46,697 nt of DNA from Beijerinckiaceae bacterium (GTDB taxonomy: Bacteria; Pseudomonadota; Alphaproteobacteria; Rhizobiales; Beijerinckiaceae), in contig CANGTC010000013.1 of the NCBI GenBank assembly GCA_947456505.1, positions 1 to 46,697 on the forward strand, read 5' to 3'. A model generated the notes under the pieces. That model ran no database searches and had not been told where the DNA came from. It worked only from the letters and a program-made list of their open reading frames with translations. This document shows positions 17,444 to 26,291 of this stretch, one piece after another. A program made the position numbers and the translations under genes. Positions within the stretch are counted from its first letter, which is position 1, and the number at the start of each line of letters is the position of its first letter.

Positions 17444-19766
17444 GACGCGCCAGCCGATCATCGGCCAGAGCCTCACCCGCCTTGAGGATCCCCCGCTGGT
17501 GCGGGGCAAGGGGCGCTTCGTCGCCGACGTCAGCTTCCCCCACCAGCTCCACATGCGCGTGGTGCGCTCGCCCCTAGCCCATGGCCGCCTGCTGGGCGTC
17601 AGGGCTGAGGCCGCGTTGGCGCTGAAGGGCGTCCACGCCGTCTGGACCGCGCAGGACATCGCCGACATCGGCCCCATCGATTTTCGCGAGGGCAAGATCG
17701 AGAAGCTGGAGCCCTATCGCCAGCCCGTGCTGGCGCAGGACTTCGTGCGCTATGTGGGCGAGCCGGTGGCGGTGGTCTTCGCCGAGGACGCCTATGTGGC
17801 GGAGGACGCCGCCGATCTGGTGGCTCTGGATATCGAGGAGCTTCCGGCTATCGTCGAGGCGGACGCGCCGCCCGGCGTCTTTGCGCCAGGCCTGTCCACG
17901 GAAGCGGCCATCGTCACCCAGGGCTTTGGCGATGTGGACGGCGCCTTCGCCTCCGCCCATGCGGTCGTCTCAATTGATTTGCAGGTGGGGCGTCATTCGG
18001 GCGTGCCGCTGGAGACGCGCGGCGCCATCGGGCGCTACGACAGCGCGCGCGATGTGCTGGAGCTGCATGGCGCCGCCAAGGTGCCCCACAAGAACCGGGA
18101 GTCTTTGGCGCGCATGCTCGGGCGCACGACGACCACGCTGCACCTCTTCGAATATCACGTGGGCGGCGGCTTTGGCATTCGCGGCGAGATCTATCCCGAG
18201 GACATTCTGGTGCTCGTCGCCGCCCTGCGCCTGGAGCGGCCGGTGAAATGGATCGAGGATCGGCGCGAGCATCTCATGTGCGCCAACCAGTCCCGCCAGC
18301 AGCGCCACCTTGTCAGCGCGGCGGTGGATGCGCAGGGGCGCATGCTCGCCATCCGCAATGAATTCTACCATGATCAGGGCGCCTATCCCCGCACCCACGC
18401 CCTGCGCATCGCCGAGACCACCTGCGGCATCCTGCCGGGGCCCTATCATGTGGGCGCCTATAGCGCGACGGGCTACTACCGCCTCACCAACAAGACCCCC
18501 TGCGCCACCTATCGCGCGCCCGGCCGCTACGAGACCAACTTTGTGCGCGAGCGCCTGCTGGACGCCATCGCGCAAAAGCTCGGGATTTCGCGGGTGGATG
18601 TGCGCCGGGTCAATCTCATCAAGAAGGAAGAGATGCCCTATGCGCGCCCCCTCAGCGTGCTGGAGGATGATGTCTCCTATGACTCCGGCGACTATGAAGG
18701 CCTGCTCGACCAGTCCCTCAAGGCCATGGATTGGGACGCGCTGCAGGAGAGCCTGAAGGCGCGCCGGGCCAAGGGCGAGATCGTCGGCGCGGGCTTCGCG
18801 CTCTTCATCGAGAAGAGCGGCCTGGGCCCGACCGATGGCGCCCATGTGAATGTGGACACCGATGGTGTCGTCGAAGTCATCACCGGCGGCGCCTCCGTGG
18901 GGCAGGGCTTCGAGACCGTCATGGGGCAGGTCTGCGCGGATATTCTGGGCGCGGACTATCGCAAGGTGCGTGTGGTCCACGGGCGCACGGAGCGCATCGA
19001 ATTCGGGATTGGCGCCCATGCCTCGCGGGCCACGGTGATGACCGCCAATGCGGTGGCCGCCGCCGCCGCCAAGGTGCGCGCTAAGGCCCTCGATATGGCT
19101 GCTGAGTTGATGCAGGCGCAGCCTGCGGATCTCGACATCGCCAATGGCCTCGTCTTCCGCCGCGACGCGCCCAATGGTCCCACCATGAAGCTTGGTGCGG
19201 TGGCCAGCGCATTGCGCCCCATGGCCAAGACGCGCGGCGGGCGCGAGCCCGGCCTCAGCGCCGACGGATGGTTCGAGAGCGAGCATCAGGTCTATCCCTA
19301 CGGCAACCAGTTCGCGGTGGTGAAGATCGATCCGGCCACAGGCTCCATCGCCATCGAGCGCTATCTCATCGCCTATGACATTGGAAAAGCTATCAATCCC
19401 ATGCTGGTGCGCGGGCAGATTCTCGGCGGGTTCGCGCAAGGGCTGGGCGGCGCGATCTATGAAGAGTTCCTTTATGACGAGCGCGGCGAGCCCCTGTCGG
19501 TCAGCTTCGCCGACTATCTCATGCCCACCCTCAGCGAGACGCCGGACGTCGAGGTGCTGCTGACGGAGGACGCCCCCAGTCCCCGCAATCCCCTGGGAAT
19601 CAAGGGCGCGGGCGAGAGCGGCATCGCCCCCGTGGGCGCCGTCATCGCCTCCGCCGTCGAGGACGCCTTGCAATGCGCGGGTCTGGTGCGTCAGTTGCCG
19701 CTGACCCCCCAGCGGGTGAAGGTCATGTTGAAGGAATTGCAATCGCGGCGCGTGTCCGCTGCATGA
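17436..19766 (+). CDS. Molybdenum hydroxylase large subunit (CoxL/XdhB-like), cassette 1
   Basis: The 776-residue catalytic subunit binds molybdopterin cytosine dinucleotide. The N-terminus has LEDPPLVRGKGRFVADV; the middle has the cofactor loops VGGGFGIRGE and TYRAPGRYE; the end carries the catalytic-Glu motif GIKGAGESG. The AYRCSFR loop of true CO dehydrogenases is absent, so it is an organic-ring or aldehyde hydroxylase. The closest relative in the window is cassette 3 (TYRGPGRYE), not cassette 2. The substrate is unknown; the receptor that follows by 32 bp suggests an imported organic acid. Confidence 0.92.
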   Translation: MTETRQPIIGQSLTRLEDPPLVRGKGRFVADVSFPHQLHMRVVRSPLAHGRLLGVRAEAALALKGVHAVWTAQDIADIGPIDFREGKIEKLEPYRQPVLAQDFVRYVGEPVAVVFAEDAYVAEDAADLVALDIEELPAIVEADAPPGVFAPGLSTEAAIVTQGFGDVDGAFASAHAVVSIDLQVGRHSGVPLETRGAIGRYDSARDVLELHGAAKVPHKNRESLARMLGRTTTTLHLFEYHVGGGFGIRGEIYPEDILVLVAALRLERPVKWIEDRREHLMCANQSRQQRHLVSAAVDAQGRMLAIRNEFYHDQGAYPRTHALRIAETTCGILPGPYHVGAYSATGYYRLTNKTPCATYRAPGRYETNFVRERLLDAIAQKLGISRVDVRRVNLIKKEEMPYARPLSVLEDDVSYDSGDYEGLLDQSLKAMDWDALQESLKARRAKGEIVGAGFALFIEKSGLGPTDGAHVNVDTDGVVEVITGGASVGQGFETVMGQVCADILGADYRKVRVVHGRTERIEFGIGAHASRATVMTANAVAAAAAKVRAKALDMAAELMQAQPADLDIANGLVFRRDAPNGPTMKLGAVASALRPMAKTRGGREPGLSADGWFESEHQVYPYGNQFAVVKIDPATGSIAIERYLIAYDIGKAINPMLVRGQILGGFAQGLGGAIYEEFLYDERGEPLSVSFADYLMPTLSETPDVEVLLTEDAPSPRNPLGIKGAGESGIAPVGAVIASAVEDALQCAGLVRQLPLTPQRVKVMLKELQSRRVSAA

Positions 19767-19798
19767 TTTAATCCGAAGACCGCCATAAGGAGCGAACA

Positions 19799-20758
19799 AT
19801 GATCCGTAAAGTGATCAAGGCATTGGCGTTGGGCTGCATCGGCCTTCTGGGGCTTGATGGGGCGGCGCAGGCGCAGGACCGCCTCAAGGTCGCCACTGGC
19901 GGGCGTGGCGGCTGGGAGGTCTCCGTCACCGAGCTGGGCATCGGCGCGGGCATGTTCAAGAAACATGGTCTCGATATCGACCTGTCCTATACGGAGGGCA
20001 GCGGCGAGACCATGCAGGCGGCCATCAGCGGCGCGGTGGATCTGGCCCTCGGCATCGGCCCCTTCGGCCTCATGGGCGCCTATGCGCGCGGCGCCCCGGT
20101 GCGCATCATCGGCGCCTCCATGACCGGCGTGAATGACCAGTTCTGGTATGCGCAGACCTCTTCGCCCATCAAGGCCGGGAAAGACCTCGCAGGCCGCACT
20201 GTCTCCTATTCCACCTCTGGCGCTTCCACCAATGCGGTGGTGCTGGGCTTCAAGCGCACCTTTGGGGTGGACTTCAACGCCGTGGCGACAGGCGGTCAGG
20301 CGGCCACCCTGACCCAGGTGCTCAGCGGGCAGATCGATGTGGGTTGGGCTGCGGCGCCCTTCGCCTTCAAGCATCTGGAGGCCGGGACCATCAAGATCGT
20401 CGCGCGCGCCAACGAAGTGCCGGAGCTCCGCCAGCAATCCGTGCGTGTGATGACCGCCAATGTCGCCATTATCGGCGCCAAGCGTGATCTTATTGTCCGT
20501 TTCCTGCGCGGGTATCGGGACACCGTCGATTGGATGTACACCAGCGACGAGGCGGTGGAGCGTTACGCGAAGATCGTCGATTCCACTGTCGAACAGGCGC
20601 GCCGCACCCGCGATGAATTCATCAAGAAGGAGGACATCAACCCCGACCGGGTCGAGGGCCTTGATCTCCTGATGAAGGACGCCATCGCTTTCAAATTTCT
20701 GACCGCGCCCCTGAGCGCGGAACAGTTGCGCGAACTTGTGGTGCGGTTTGATAAATAA
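19799..20758 (+). CDS. NMT1/THI5-like ABC transporter solute-binding protein
   Basis: The 319-residue periplasmic receptor is a paralogue of the one at 14927. A signal peptide (MIRKVIKALALGCIGLLGL...AQAQ) is followed by GMFKKHGLDIDL, GETMQAAISGAVDLALG, VSYSTSGASTN and LSGQIDVGWAAAPF. AAGGAG lies just upstream of the ATG. It is 32 bp after the cassette 1 large subunit and so is likely co-transcribed with it. As with all receptors in this window, permease and ATPase genes are missing, so it must share a transporter encoded elsewhere or act as a sensor. Confidence 0.88.
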   Translation: MIRKVIKALALGCIGLLGLDGAAQAQDRLKVATGGRGGWEVSVTELGIGAGMFKKHGLDIDLSYTEGSGETMQAAISGAVDLALGIGPFGLMGAYARGAPVRIIGASMTGVNDQFWYAQTSSPIKAGKDLAGRTVSYSTSGASTNAVVLGFKRTFGVDFNAVATGGQAATLTQVLSGQIDVGWAAAPFAFKHLEAGTIKIVARANEVPELRQQSVRVMTANVAIIGAKRDLIVRFLRGYRDTVDWMYTSDEAVERYAKIVDSTVEQARRTRDEFIKKEDINPDRVEGLDLLMKDAIAFKFLTAPLSAEQLRELVVRFDK

Positions 20759-20769
20759 CCCAGATCGCT

Positions 20770-20801
20770 CCCGCCGACCGGCTTGACGCCGGTTCGGCGG
20801 G
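20770..20801. terminator. Strong hairpin between convergent genes
   Basis: CCCGCCGACCGGC (20770-20782) pairs with GCCGGTTCGGCGGG (20788-20801) with one bulged base and a 5-nt loop. It lies between the receptor (plus) and ubiD-family gene (minus). The T run is poor (CCTTGTCT), but the GC-rich stem makes a bidirectional terminator likely. Confidence 0.6.
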
Positions 20802-20814
20802 GCCTTGTCTCAGC

Positions 20815-22269
20815 TCACCAGCCCGGCGGCAGCAGGTCGCCGAACTTGGCGCGCACGACGCTTTCGAGGTCGGCGCTGTTGCGCACGGTCTCTGGCCAGT
20901 CCTTCATGCGGTTCCAGGGCTTGCAGGCGTCGATGATCATGCGCGAATTCATGTTCTGCCGCTCGGGCGGATAGGACATGGGATCGAGCGTGGTGCTCCA
21001 GCAGCCATTGAGAATCTGCACATCGTCGCGCGGATCGCAGCGTGTGCAGATGGACCAGACGACCTCGTTCATATTGGCGGGATCGATGTCGTCATCGACC
21101 ACCACGACCACGCGGTTGGCGTAGGCGCCCGCATGGCATTGGGAGGCGATGAGGCCGGCCTGTTTGGAATGGCCCGCATACATCTGCTTGATGGAGATCG
21201 TGAGCCACATGCGGCTGCCGCCGGCTTCGTGGGACCAGACGCCCTTGACCTCGGGCACGCCCGCAGCCTCGACCTCGTGCCAGACAGCGCCGGAGCGCGC
21301 GGTGCCGCGATAGAAGGTGTCGTCATTGGGCGGCACGCCGGGGATGGCGCCCGTGAGAACCGGGTTGTCGCGATGCCAGAAGGTCTCGACGCGGATGGCG
21401 GGTTCGCGCTTGCGCCCGCCTGCGAAATAGCCGGTCCATTCGCCCAGCGGGCCTTCGTCGATCAGATCGTCCTTGTGGACGAAGCCTTCGAAGGCGATTT
21501 CCGCGTCGGCGGGGATCGGCAGGCCCGTGACTGGGCCGTTCACCGTGCGGATCTGCTCTCCGAGCAGGCCGCCAGCCGCTTCATATTCATTCTTGCCATA
21601 GGGAATTTCGAGGCCCGCCACCGCGAAGAGGCCGGGATGCACGCCCGCCACCACGGCGATGGGGCAGGGCAGGCCCTTGTCGTGATATTTGCGCATGAGG
21701 ATGTCCCCGTGCTTGCCCTTGGAGATCATGACCGAGGCCGTGCGGCGGTCGTGAACCTGGATGCGATAGGCGCCATAATTGATCCAGCCGGAATCCGGAT
21801 CCTTCATGATCACCATGCCGCCGGTGCCGATGTAGTAGCCGCCGTCGCCCTCATGCCAGCGAGGCGTGGGAATCTTGAGCAGATCAATGTCGTCGCCGGT
21901 GAAGGTGTTCTCCATCAGCGGCCCGGTGTTGACCTGCTTGGGCGGCAGGGTCGGCGCGTTGCGCATGTAATCGCGCCAGTACCGCACCAGTTCGACTTCG
22001 CTGGTGTTGGCGGGCAGGCCAAGGGTCAGGGCGATGCGTTTGACGGAGGTGAAAAGATTGGCCACCACGCGAAAGCTTGGATCGTAACCGGGCACCTTGT
22101 CGAACAGAACCGCCTGGCGGCCCATTTTCCGCATGGCTATATCCACGACGCCGCCGATCTCACGCTCCCGGTCAGCCCCGCTCACTTTGAGCAGTTCGCC
22201 TGCAGCCTCCATGTGGGCAAGCCAGTCGCGAAGATCCTGTCCGCGCGCCGTCTTTCCTGCCGTTCCCAT
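20815..22269 (-). CDS. UbiD-family prenyl-FMN decarboxylase
   Basis: The 484-residue protein has the full length of the UbiD family, which (de)carboxylates aromatic, heteroaromatic or alpha-beta-unsaturated acids with prenylated FMN. Family blocks are visible: FDKVPGYDPSFRVVANLF, NYGAYRIQVHD with an Arg near 169, AEIAFEGFV, DEGPLGEWTGY, and the C-terminal QMYAGHSKQAG and RCDPRDDVQIL. Arg169, Glu261 and Glu272 are candidates for the Arg-Glu catalytic network. No ubiX (prenyl-FMN synthase) is present in the window. It is transcribed away from cassette 2 across a 325-bp control region, so it is likely part of the same catabolic unit, acting on a carboxylated ring. Confidence 0.9.
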   Translation of the reverse strand: MGTAGKTARGQDLRDWLAHMEAAGELLKVSGADREREIGGVVDIAMRKMGRQAVLFDKVPGYDPSFRVVANLFTSVKRIALTLGLPANTSEVELVRYWRDYMRNAPTLPPKQVNTGPLMENTFTGDDIDLLKIPTPRWHEGDGGYYIGTGGMVIMKDPDSGWINYGAYRIQVHDRRTASVMISKGKHGDILMRKYHDKGLPCPIAVVAGVHPGLFAVAGLEIPYGKNEYEAAGGLLGEQIRTVNGPVTGLPIPADAEIAFEGFVHKDDLIDEGPLGEWTGYFAGGRKREPAIRVETFWHRDNPVLTGAIPGVPPNDDTFYRGTARSGAVWHEVEAAGVPEVKGVWSHEAGGSRMWLTISIKQMYAGHSKQAGLIASQCHAGAYANRVVVVVDDDIDPANMNEVVWSICTRCDPRDDVQILNGCWSTTLDPMSYPPERQNMNSRMIIDACKPWNRMKDWPETVRNSADLESVVRAKFGDLLPPGW

Positions 22270-22594
22270 CTTCTGCTCCCGGTTTGAAATCCAGACCCGA
22301 CCCTCGGACGAGCCTTCTGTGCCAAATTTGGATCACTTTGCCGGTGCAGGTCAATGGCTGTGCGACATTTGCCCAAAAATCCGCTGAATGCTGATTGATT
22401 ATGCGTTTTTCCAATCTTTTCCGCATTCCCCGCCACCCTTGCGGCCCATTTGCCGCATGGGTTTTGCTGTTGCATGCGTGCCAAAAGTTGCTAAAATTCA
22501 AAAAATGGCCTGACTGCCGCGCGATAAGGATCACTTTATCCGCCCAAGGACCACAAAGCGACCGCCGACCAGCGACTGCAAGGACAATCGAGGG
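22270..22594. promoter_or_regulatory. Divergent control region, UbiD / 13-gene operon
   Basis: This 325-bp AT-richer gap lies between divergent starts. A sigma70-like promoter for the plus strand is TTGCAT (22470-22475), 16-bp spacer, TAAAAT (22492-22497). Operator candidates are a perfect palindrome CCAAATTTGG (22322-22331), two direct copies of GGATCACTTT (22330-22339 and 22528-22537), the second inside an imperfect palindrome GATAAGG-ATCA-CTTTATC, and TGCCCAAAA (22370-22378). The XRE regulator at 32927 is a possible binder (inference). Confidence 0.45.
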
Positions 22595-23461
22595 ATGAAG
22601 TCTCCCGCCTTCGGATACCATGATCCAGGAACCGTCTCCGAAGCGGTTGGTCTGCTTGCGACTCTGCCCAATGCGCGCGTGCTGGCGGGCGGTCAGTCCT
22701 TGATGCCCATGCTCAACATGCGCGTGGTGCTGCCTGACCATCTCATCGACCTCAATCATGTCGCGGAAATGTCGGGTGTCGCGATCCGCGATGGCCTGCT
22801 GGTCATCGGCGCCATGACTCGCCAGCGCGACATCGAATTCAGCGACAGCGTCATGGCTCATTGCCCCATTCTGCCCGAGGCGCTGCTGCAGGTCGGCCAT
22901 CGGCAGACCCGCAACCGGGGCACGGTCGGCGGCTCCCTGTGCCATCTGGACCCCTCGGCGGAACTGCCCTGCCTTGCGGCGGTGATGGACGCTGTGATCG
23001 AGTCCGCCTCGCCGCGCGGGCGCCGCCAGATCGCCTTCGCCGACTTCGCCTCAAGCTACATGACGACCTCGCTGGAGCCAGACGAAATCGCCACTTCAGC
23101 GCAGTTTCCCCTATGGCCGCAGGGTCACGGTTACGCATTTCTCGAATTCGCCCGTCGCCATGGGGATTTCGCCTTGGCCTCGGCGGCCGTGCTGATGACT
23201 ACGGACGCGCAGGGGCGTATCACTCGGGTCGCGGTGGCCCTGTCCGGCGTCGGTCCTGTCCCCGTGCGCATGCAGGAGGCCGAGCAGGCCTTGCTGGGGC
23301 AGGTGGGCGGCGCCGAGGCGTTCGCGCAGGCCGCGAAAACCTGCGCCTCCCTTGAGCCGCAAGACGACATCCACGCGCCCGCCGCCTATCGCAAGCGCCT
23401 TGCGGGGGTGATGATGCGGCGCGCTCTTGAAAAGGCCTTTGGCCGGGCGGCGCGCCAATGA
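22595..23461 (+). CDS. Molybdenum hydroxylase FAD subunit (CoxM-like), cassette 2
   Basis: The 288-residue flavin subunit has AGGQSLMPML and NRGTVGGSLCHLDP, the two canonical FAD-binding loops, both intact. CO dehydrogenase FAD-subunit architecture continues to the C-terminal AAYRKRLAGVMMRRALEKA. It is the first gene of a continuous 13-gene plus-strand run ending at 38552. The start ATG at 22595 follows a weak GAGGG. It overlaps the 2Fe-2S gene by 4 bp. Confidence 0.93.
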   Translation: MKSPAFGYHDPGTVSEAVGLLATLPNARVLAGGQSLMPMLNMRVVLPDHLIDLNHVAEMSGVAIRDGLLVIGAMTRQRDIEFSDSVMAHCPILPEALLQVGHRQTRNRGTVGGSLCHLDPSAELPCLAAVMDAVIESASPRGRRQIAFADFASSYMTTSLEPDEIATSAQFPLWPQGHGYAFLEFARRHGDFALASAAVLMTTDAQGRITRVAVALSGVGPVPVRMQEAEQALLGQVGGAEAFAQAAKTCASLEPQDDIHAPAAYRKRLAGVMMRRALEKAFGRAARQ

Positions 23462-23961
23462 CATCCGCCTTCACACGCACGGTCGAACTCGAGGTGAATG
23501 GCGCCTCTTTCGCGCGGACCATCAATGTGCGGCGCAATCTGGCGGATTTCCTGCGCCATGACCTTGGCCTCACGGGCACCCATGTGGGGTGCGAGCACGG
23601 GGTCTGCGGCGCCTGCACGGTGCTGGTGGATGGGCAATCCGTCCGCGCCTGCCTGATGCTGGCCGTGCAGGCCCATGGCAAGGCGGTGACCACCATCGAG
23701 GGGTTGGCGCCTTCGCCTGGTGTGCTGCACCCCCTGCAGGCGGCGCTGCACAAGCACCATGGCCTGCAGTGCGGGTTCTGCACCCCGGGCATGTTGACGA
23801 CCTTGGTGGAGCTGCTCAACACGACGCCCAATCCCACCGCCCATGACGTGCGCATCGCCATCTCCGGGAATCTGTGCCGCTGCACGGGCTACGAGGGTAT
23901 TGTGGCGGCCGCCTTGGAGGCCGCCGAGGTCATCGCCGCTTCGAAGGAGGCGTCCAAATGA
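23458..23961 (+). CDS. Molybdenum hydroxylase 2Fe-2S subunit (CoxS-like), cassette 2
   Basis: The 167-residue small subunit has all eight cluster cysteines: [10 protein letters not shown] with RACLM in the N-terminal ferredoxin domain, and CGFCTPGM plus NLCRCTGY in the C-terminal helical domain. It overlaps by 4 bp with the genes on both sides (ATGA junctions), so the three subunits are translated in step. Confidence 0.94.
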   Translation: MTSAFTRTVELEVNGASFARTINVRRNLADFLRHDLGLTGTHVGCEHGVCGACTVLVDGQSVRACLMLAVQAHGKAVTTIEGLAPSPGVLHPLQAALHKHHGLQCGFCTPGMLTTLVELLNTTPNPTAHDVRIAISGNLCRCTGYEGIVAAALEAAEVIAASKEASK

Positions 23962-26291
23962 CGACCGTCGTCGGCGCCGATGTGCCCCGCCTCGAAGATG
24001 GGCCTCTGCTCATTGGCGCGGGTCGTTATGTGGACGATTTGTCCTTTCCCGGGACCCTGCATGTGGCCTTCGTGCGCAGCCAGCACGCCCATGCGTTGAT
24101 CACGGGCGTCGATACGGCCGCCGCCAAGGCCCTTCCGGGCGTCGTGGCCGTCTGGACCATGGCCGACATCGCCCCCCACCTCGCCGACCGGCTGCTGCGG
24201 GTGGCCCTGCCAAGCCCCGCCTATCGACAGGAATTGCATCGCCCTATTCTGGCGGAGACCGAGACCGTCCATGTGGGTGAGCCCATTGTCGCCGTCATCG
24301 CCAACGATCCCCATGTGGCCGAAGATGCGGCGGATCTGGTGGTGGTGCATTACGACGAACTCGTCGCCGTGACAGATTGCCGGGCCGCGCTGGAGCCCGG
24401 CTCCCCCACGGCCCATCTCAATGCTCCGGGCAATCTGGTGGCGGAATTTGAGCTCGGATATGGCGACCACGCCGGCGTCTTCGCTTCCGCGCCTCATGTC
24501 ATTCGCGAGAGCTACTGGCAGCACCGGGGCGTCGCCCATTCCATGGAATGCCGGGGCGTGCTGGCGCGCTTCGACACGGTCGATGAACGCCTGACCATGT
24601 GGAGCTCCACCCAGACCCCCCATGCGGGCAAGCGGGTGCTGTGCGATCTCTTGGGGCTGGACGAAGACCGCATCCGCGTCGTCACCCCCGATGTGGGCGG
24701 CGGTTTCGGGCCGAAGCTGGTGTTCTATCCCGAGGAGGCCATCGTCGCCCTGGCGGCGCTGCGCCTCAAGGCGCCGGTCAAATGGATCGAGGATCGCCGC
24801 GAGCACTTTGTCTCCACCACCCAGGAGCGTGACCAGTTCTGGGACATGGAGATCGCCACCGACAATGACGGGCGCATTCTGGGTCTGCGCGGGCTGCTGA
24901 TTCACGAACACGGCGCCTATACGGCGCGCGGCGTGAATGTGCCCTATGGATCGGGCGCGGCGATCACCCTGCCCTATGTCGTGCCGAGCTATCACCTGGA
25001 CATCAAGCTCGCCCTCACCAACAAGGTCTCCGTGACGCCCATTCGCGGCGCGGGCCAGCCCCAGGCGGTTTTCGTCATGGAGCGCCTGCTGGATCGCGTC
25101 GCTGAAAAGCTCGGGCTTGATCGGGTGGAGGTGCGCCGTCGCAATCTCGTGCAGCCCGAACAGATGCCCTATCGCACGCAACTGCAGACGCGCGGCGGCA
25201 TGCAGGTGGTGCTCGACAGCGGCGATTATCCCGCCTGCCTCGAGGCGGCGCTTGAGAAGGCGGACTGGCGGGGCTTCGCCCAGCGGAAAGCAAAAGCGCT
25301 GGCGCAGGGCCGGCATCTCGGCATTGGCCTCGCTAATTATGTGGAAGGCACGGGGCGCGGGCCTTTTGAACCCGTGAGCGTGCGCATCGCCGAAAATGGC
25401 CGCATCCATGTGGCCAGCGGCGCAGCCGCCATGGGCCAGAGCACCAAGACCATGCTGGCCCAGGTCGTCGCCGAGCAGTTGGGCTGCGACATGAGCAATA
25501 TCTCCGTGATCACCGGCGACACGGCGGCTATCGAGCTTGGCATGGGCGGCTTCAACAGCCGTCAGGCCGTGATGGCGGGCTCCTCGGCCCATGCGGCCGC
25601 GCTGAAGGTGCGCGAGAAGGCGCTGCATGTGGCGAGCCATATGCTGGATGTCGGCGTGCAGGCGCTGGAGATCGAGGGCCGCGCCATTCGCATGAAGGGC
25701 GAGGGCGGCAAGAGCATCGCGCTCGCCGAAGTGGCGCGCGCGCTGGCGGGTCTGCCGGGCTATTATATCCCCGGCAATGTGGCGCCCGGTCTCGAAGCTG
25801 AAGAGCGCGTCATCATCAACGACATGACCTACGCAAACGGCACGGCTGTGGTGGAGCTGGAAGTCGACGCGGAAACCGGTGGCGTCACCCTCTCCAACAT
25901 CGTTCTGGCTCATGATTGCGGGCGCATGCTGCATCCGCTGATCGTGGAAGGGCAGATTCTCGGCGGCATAGCCCATGGAATCGGCAACGCGCTGTATGAA
26001 TGGATGCGCTACGACGATGCGGGCCAACCGCTGACCACGACCCTCGCCGACTACCTGCTGGTGAGCGCCACGGAAATGCCGCCGAAAATCCATCTGGTGC
26101 ATCTGGAGTCGCCGACCCATCTGAATGAACTGGGCATCAAGGGCGTGGGCGAATCCGGCGTCATTCCCATGGCGGCGGCCATCATGTCCGCCATCGACGA
26201 CGCCCTGAAGAGCTTCGGCGTCCACATCACCAAGGCGCCCATCACCCCGCCAGAAATCCTTGACCTCATTGATCAGGCGATCGAGTCATGA
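23958..26291 (+). CDS. Molybdenum hydroxylase large subunit (CoxL-like), cassette 2
   Basis: The 777-residue molybdopterin subunit has LEDGPLLIGAGRYVDDL, VGGGFGPKLVFYPEE, the cofactor-loop segment IRGAGQPQAVFVMERLLD and the catalytic-Glu motif GIKGVGESG. The IRGAGQPQA loop differs from TYR(A/G)PGRYE in cassettes 1 and 3, so this enzyme probably takes another substrate or attacks another ring position. It is not a CO dehydrogenase (no CSFR loop). The start ATG at 23958 follows AAGGAGG; the frame is open upstream but that is inside the 2Fe-2S gene. Its last 4 bp overlap the PyrC-type gene, a strong hint of functional linkage. Confidence 0.93.
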   Translation: MTTVVGADVPRLEDGPLLIGAGRYVDDLSFPGTLHVAFVRSQHAHALITGVDTAAAKALPGVVAVWTMADIAPHLADRLLRVALPSPAYRQELHRPILAETETVHVGEPIVAVIANDPHVAEDAADLVVVHYDELVAVTDCRAALEPGSPTAHLNAPGNLVAEFELGYGDHAGVFASAPHVIRESYWQHRGVAHSMECRGVLARFDTVDERLTMWSSTQTPHAGKRVLCDLLGLDEDRIRVVTPDVGGGFGPKLVFYPEEAIVALAALRLKAPVKWIEDRREHFVSTTQERDQFWDMEIATDNDGRILGLRGLLIHEHGAYTARGVNVPYGSGAAITLPYVVPSYHLDIKLALTNKVSVTPIRGAGQPQAVFVMERLLDRVAEKLGLDRVEVRRRNLVQPEQMPYRTQLQTRGGMQVVLDSGDYPACLEAALEKADWRGFAQRKAKALAQGRHLGIGLANYVEGTGRGPFEPVSVRIAENGRIHVASGAAAMGQSTKTMLAQVVAEQLGCDMSNISVITGDTAAIELGMGGFNSRQAVMAGSSAHAAALKVREKALHVASHMLDVGVQALEIEGRAIRMKGEGGKSIALAEVARALAGLPGYYIPGNVAPGLEAEERVIINDMTYANGTAVVELEVDAETGGVTLSNIVLAHDCGRMLHPLIVEGQILGGIAHGIGNALYEWMRYDDAGQPLTTTLADYLLVSATEMPPKIHLVHLESPTHLNELGIKGVGESGVIPMAAAIMSAIDDALKSFGVHITKAPITPPEILDLIDQAIES

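Noticed and set aside
16107-19766. Cassette 1 as a CO dehydrogenase (coxMSL)
   Set aside because: Subunit order matches but the AYRCSFR active-site loop is missing; the loop reads TYRAPGRYE.
23889-26225. A 778-residue open frame opposite the cassette 2 large subunit
   Set aside because: It is a high-GC antisense shadow: low-complexity His/Gly/Ala composition and no domain, while the plus strand carries clear molybdopterin motifs. The same applies to the 609-residue frame at 17970-19799 and the 488-residue frame at 33407-34873.
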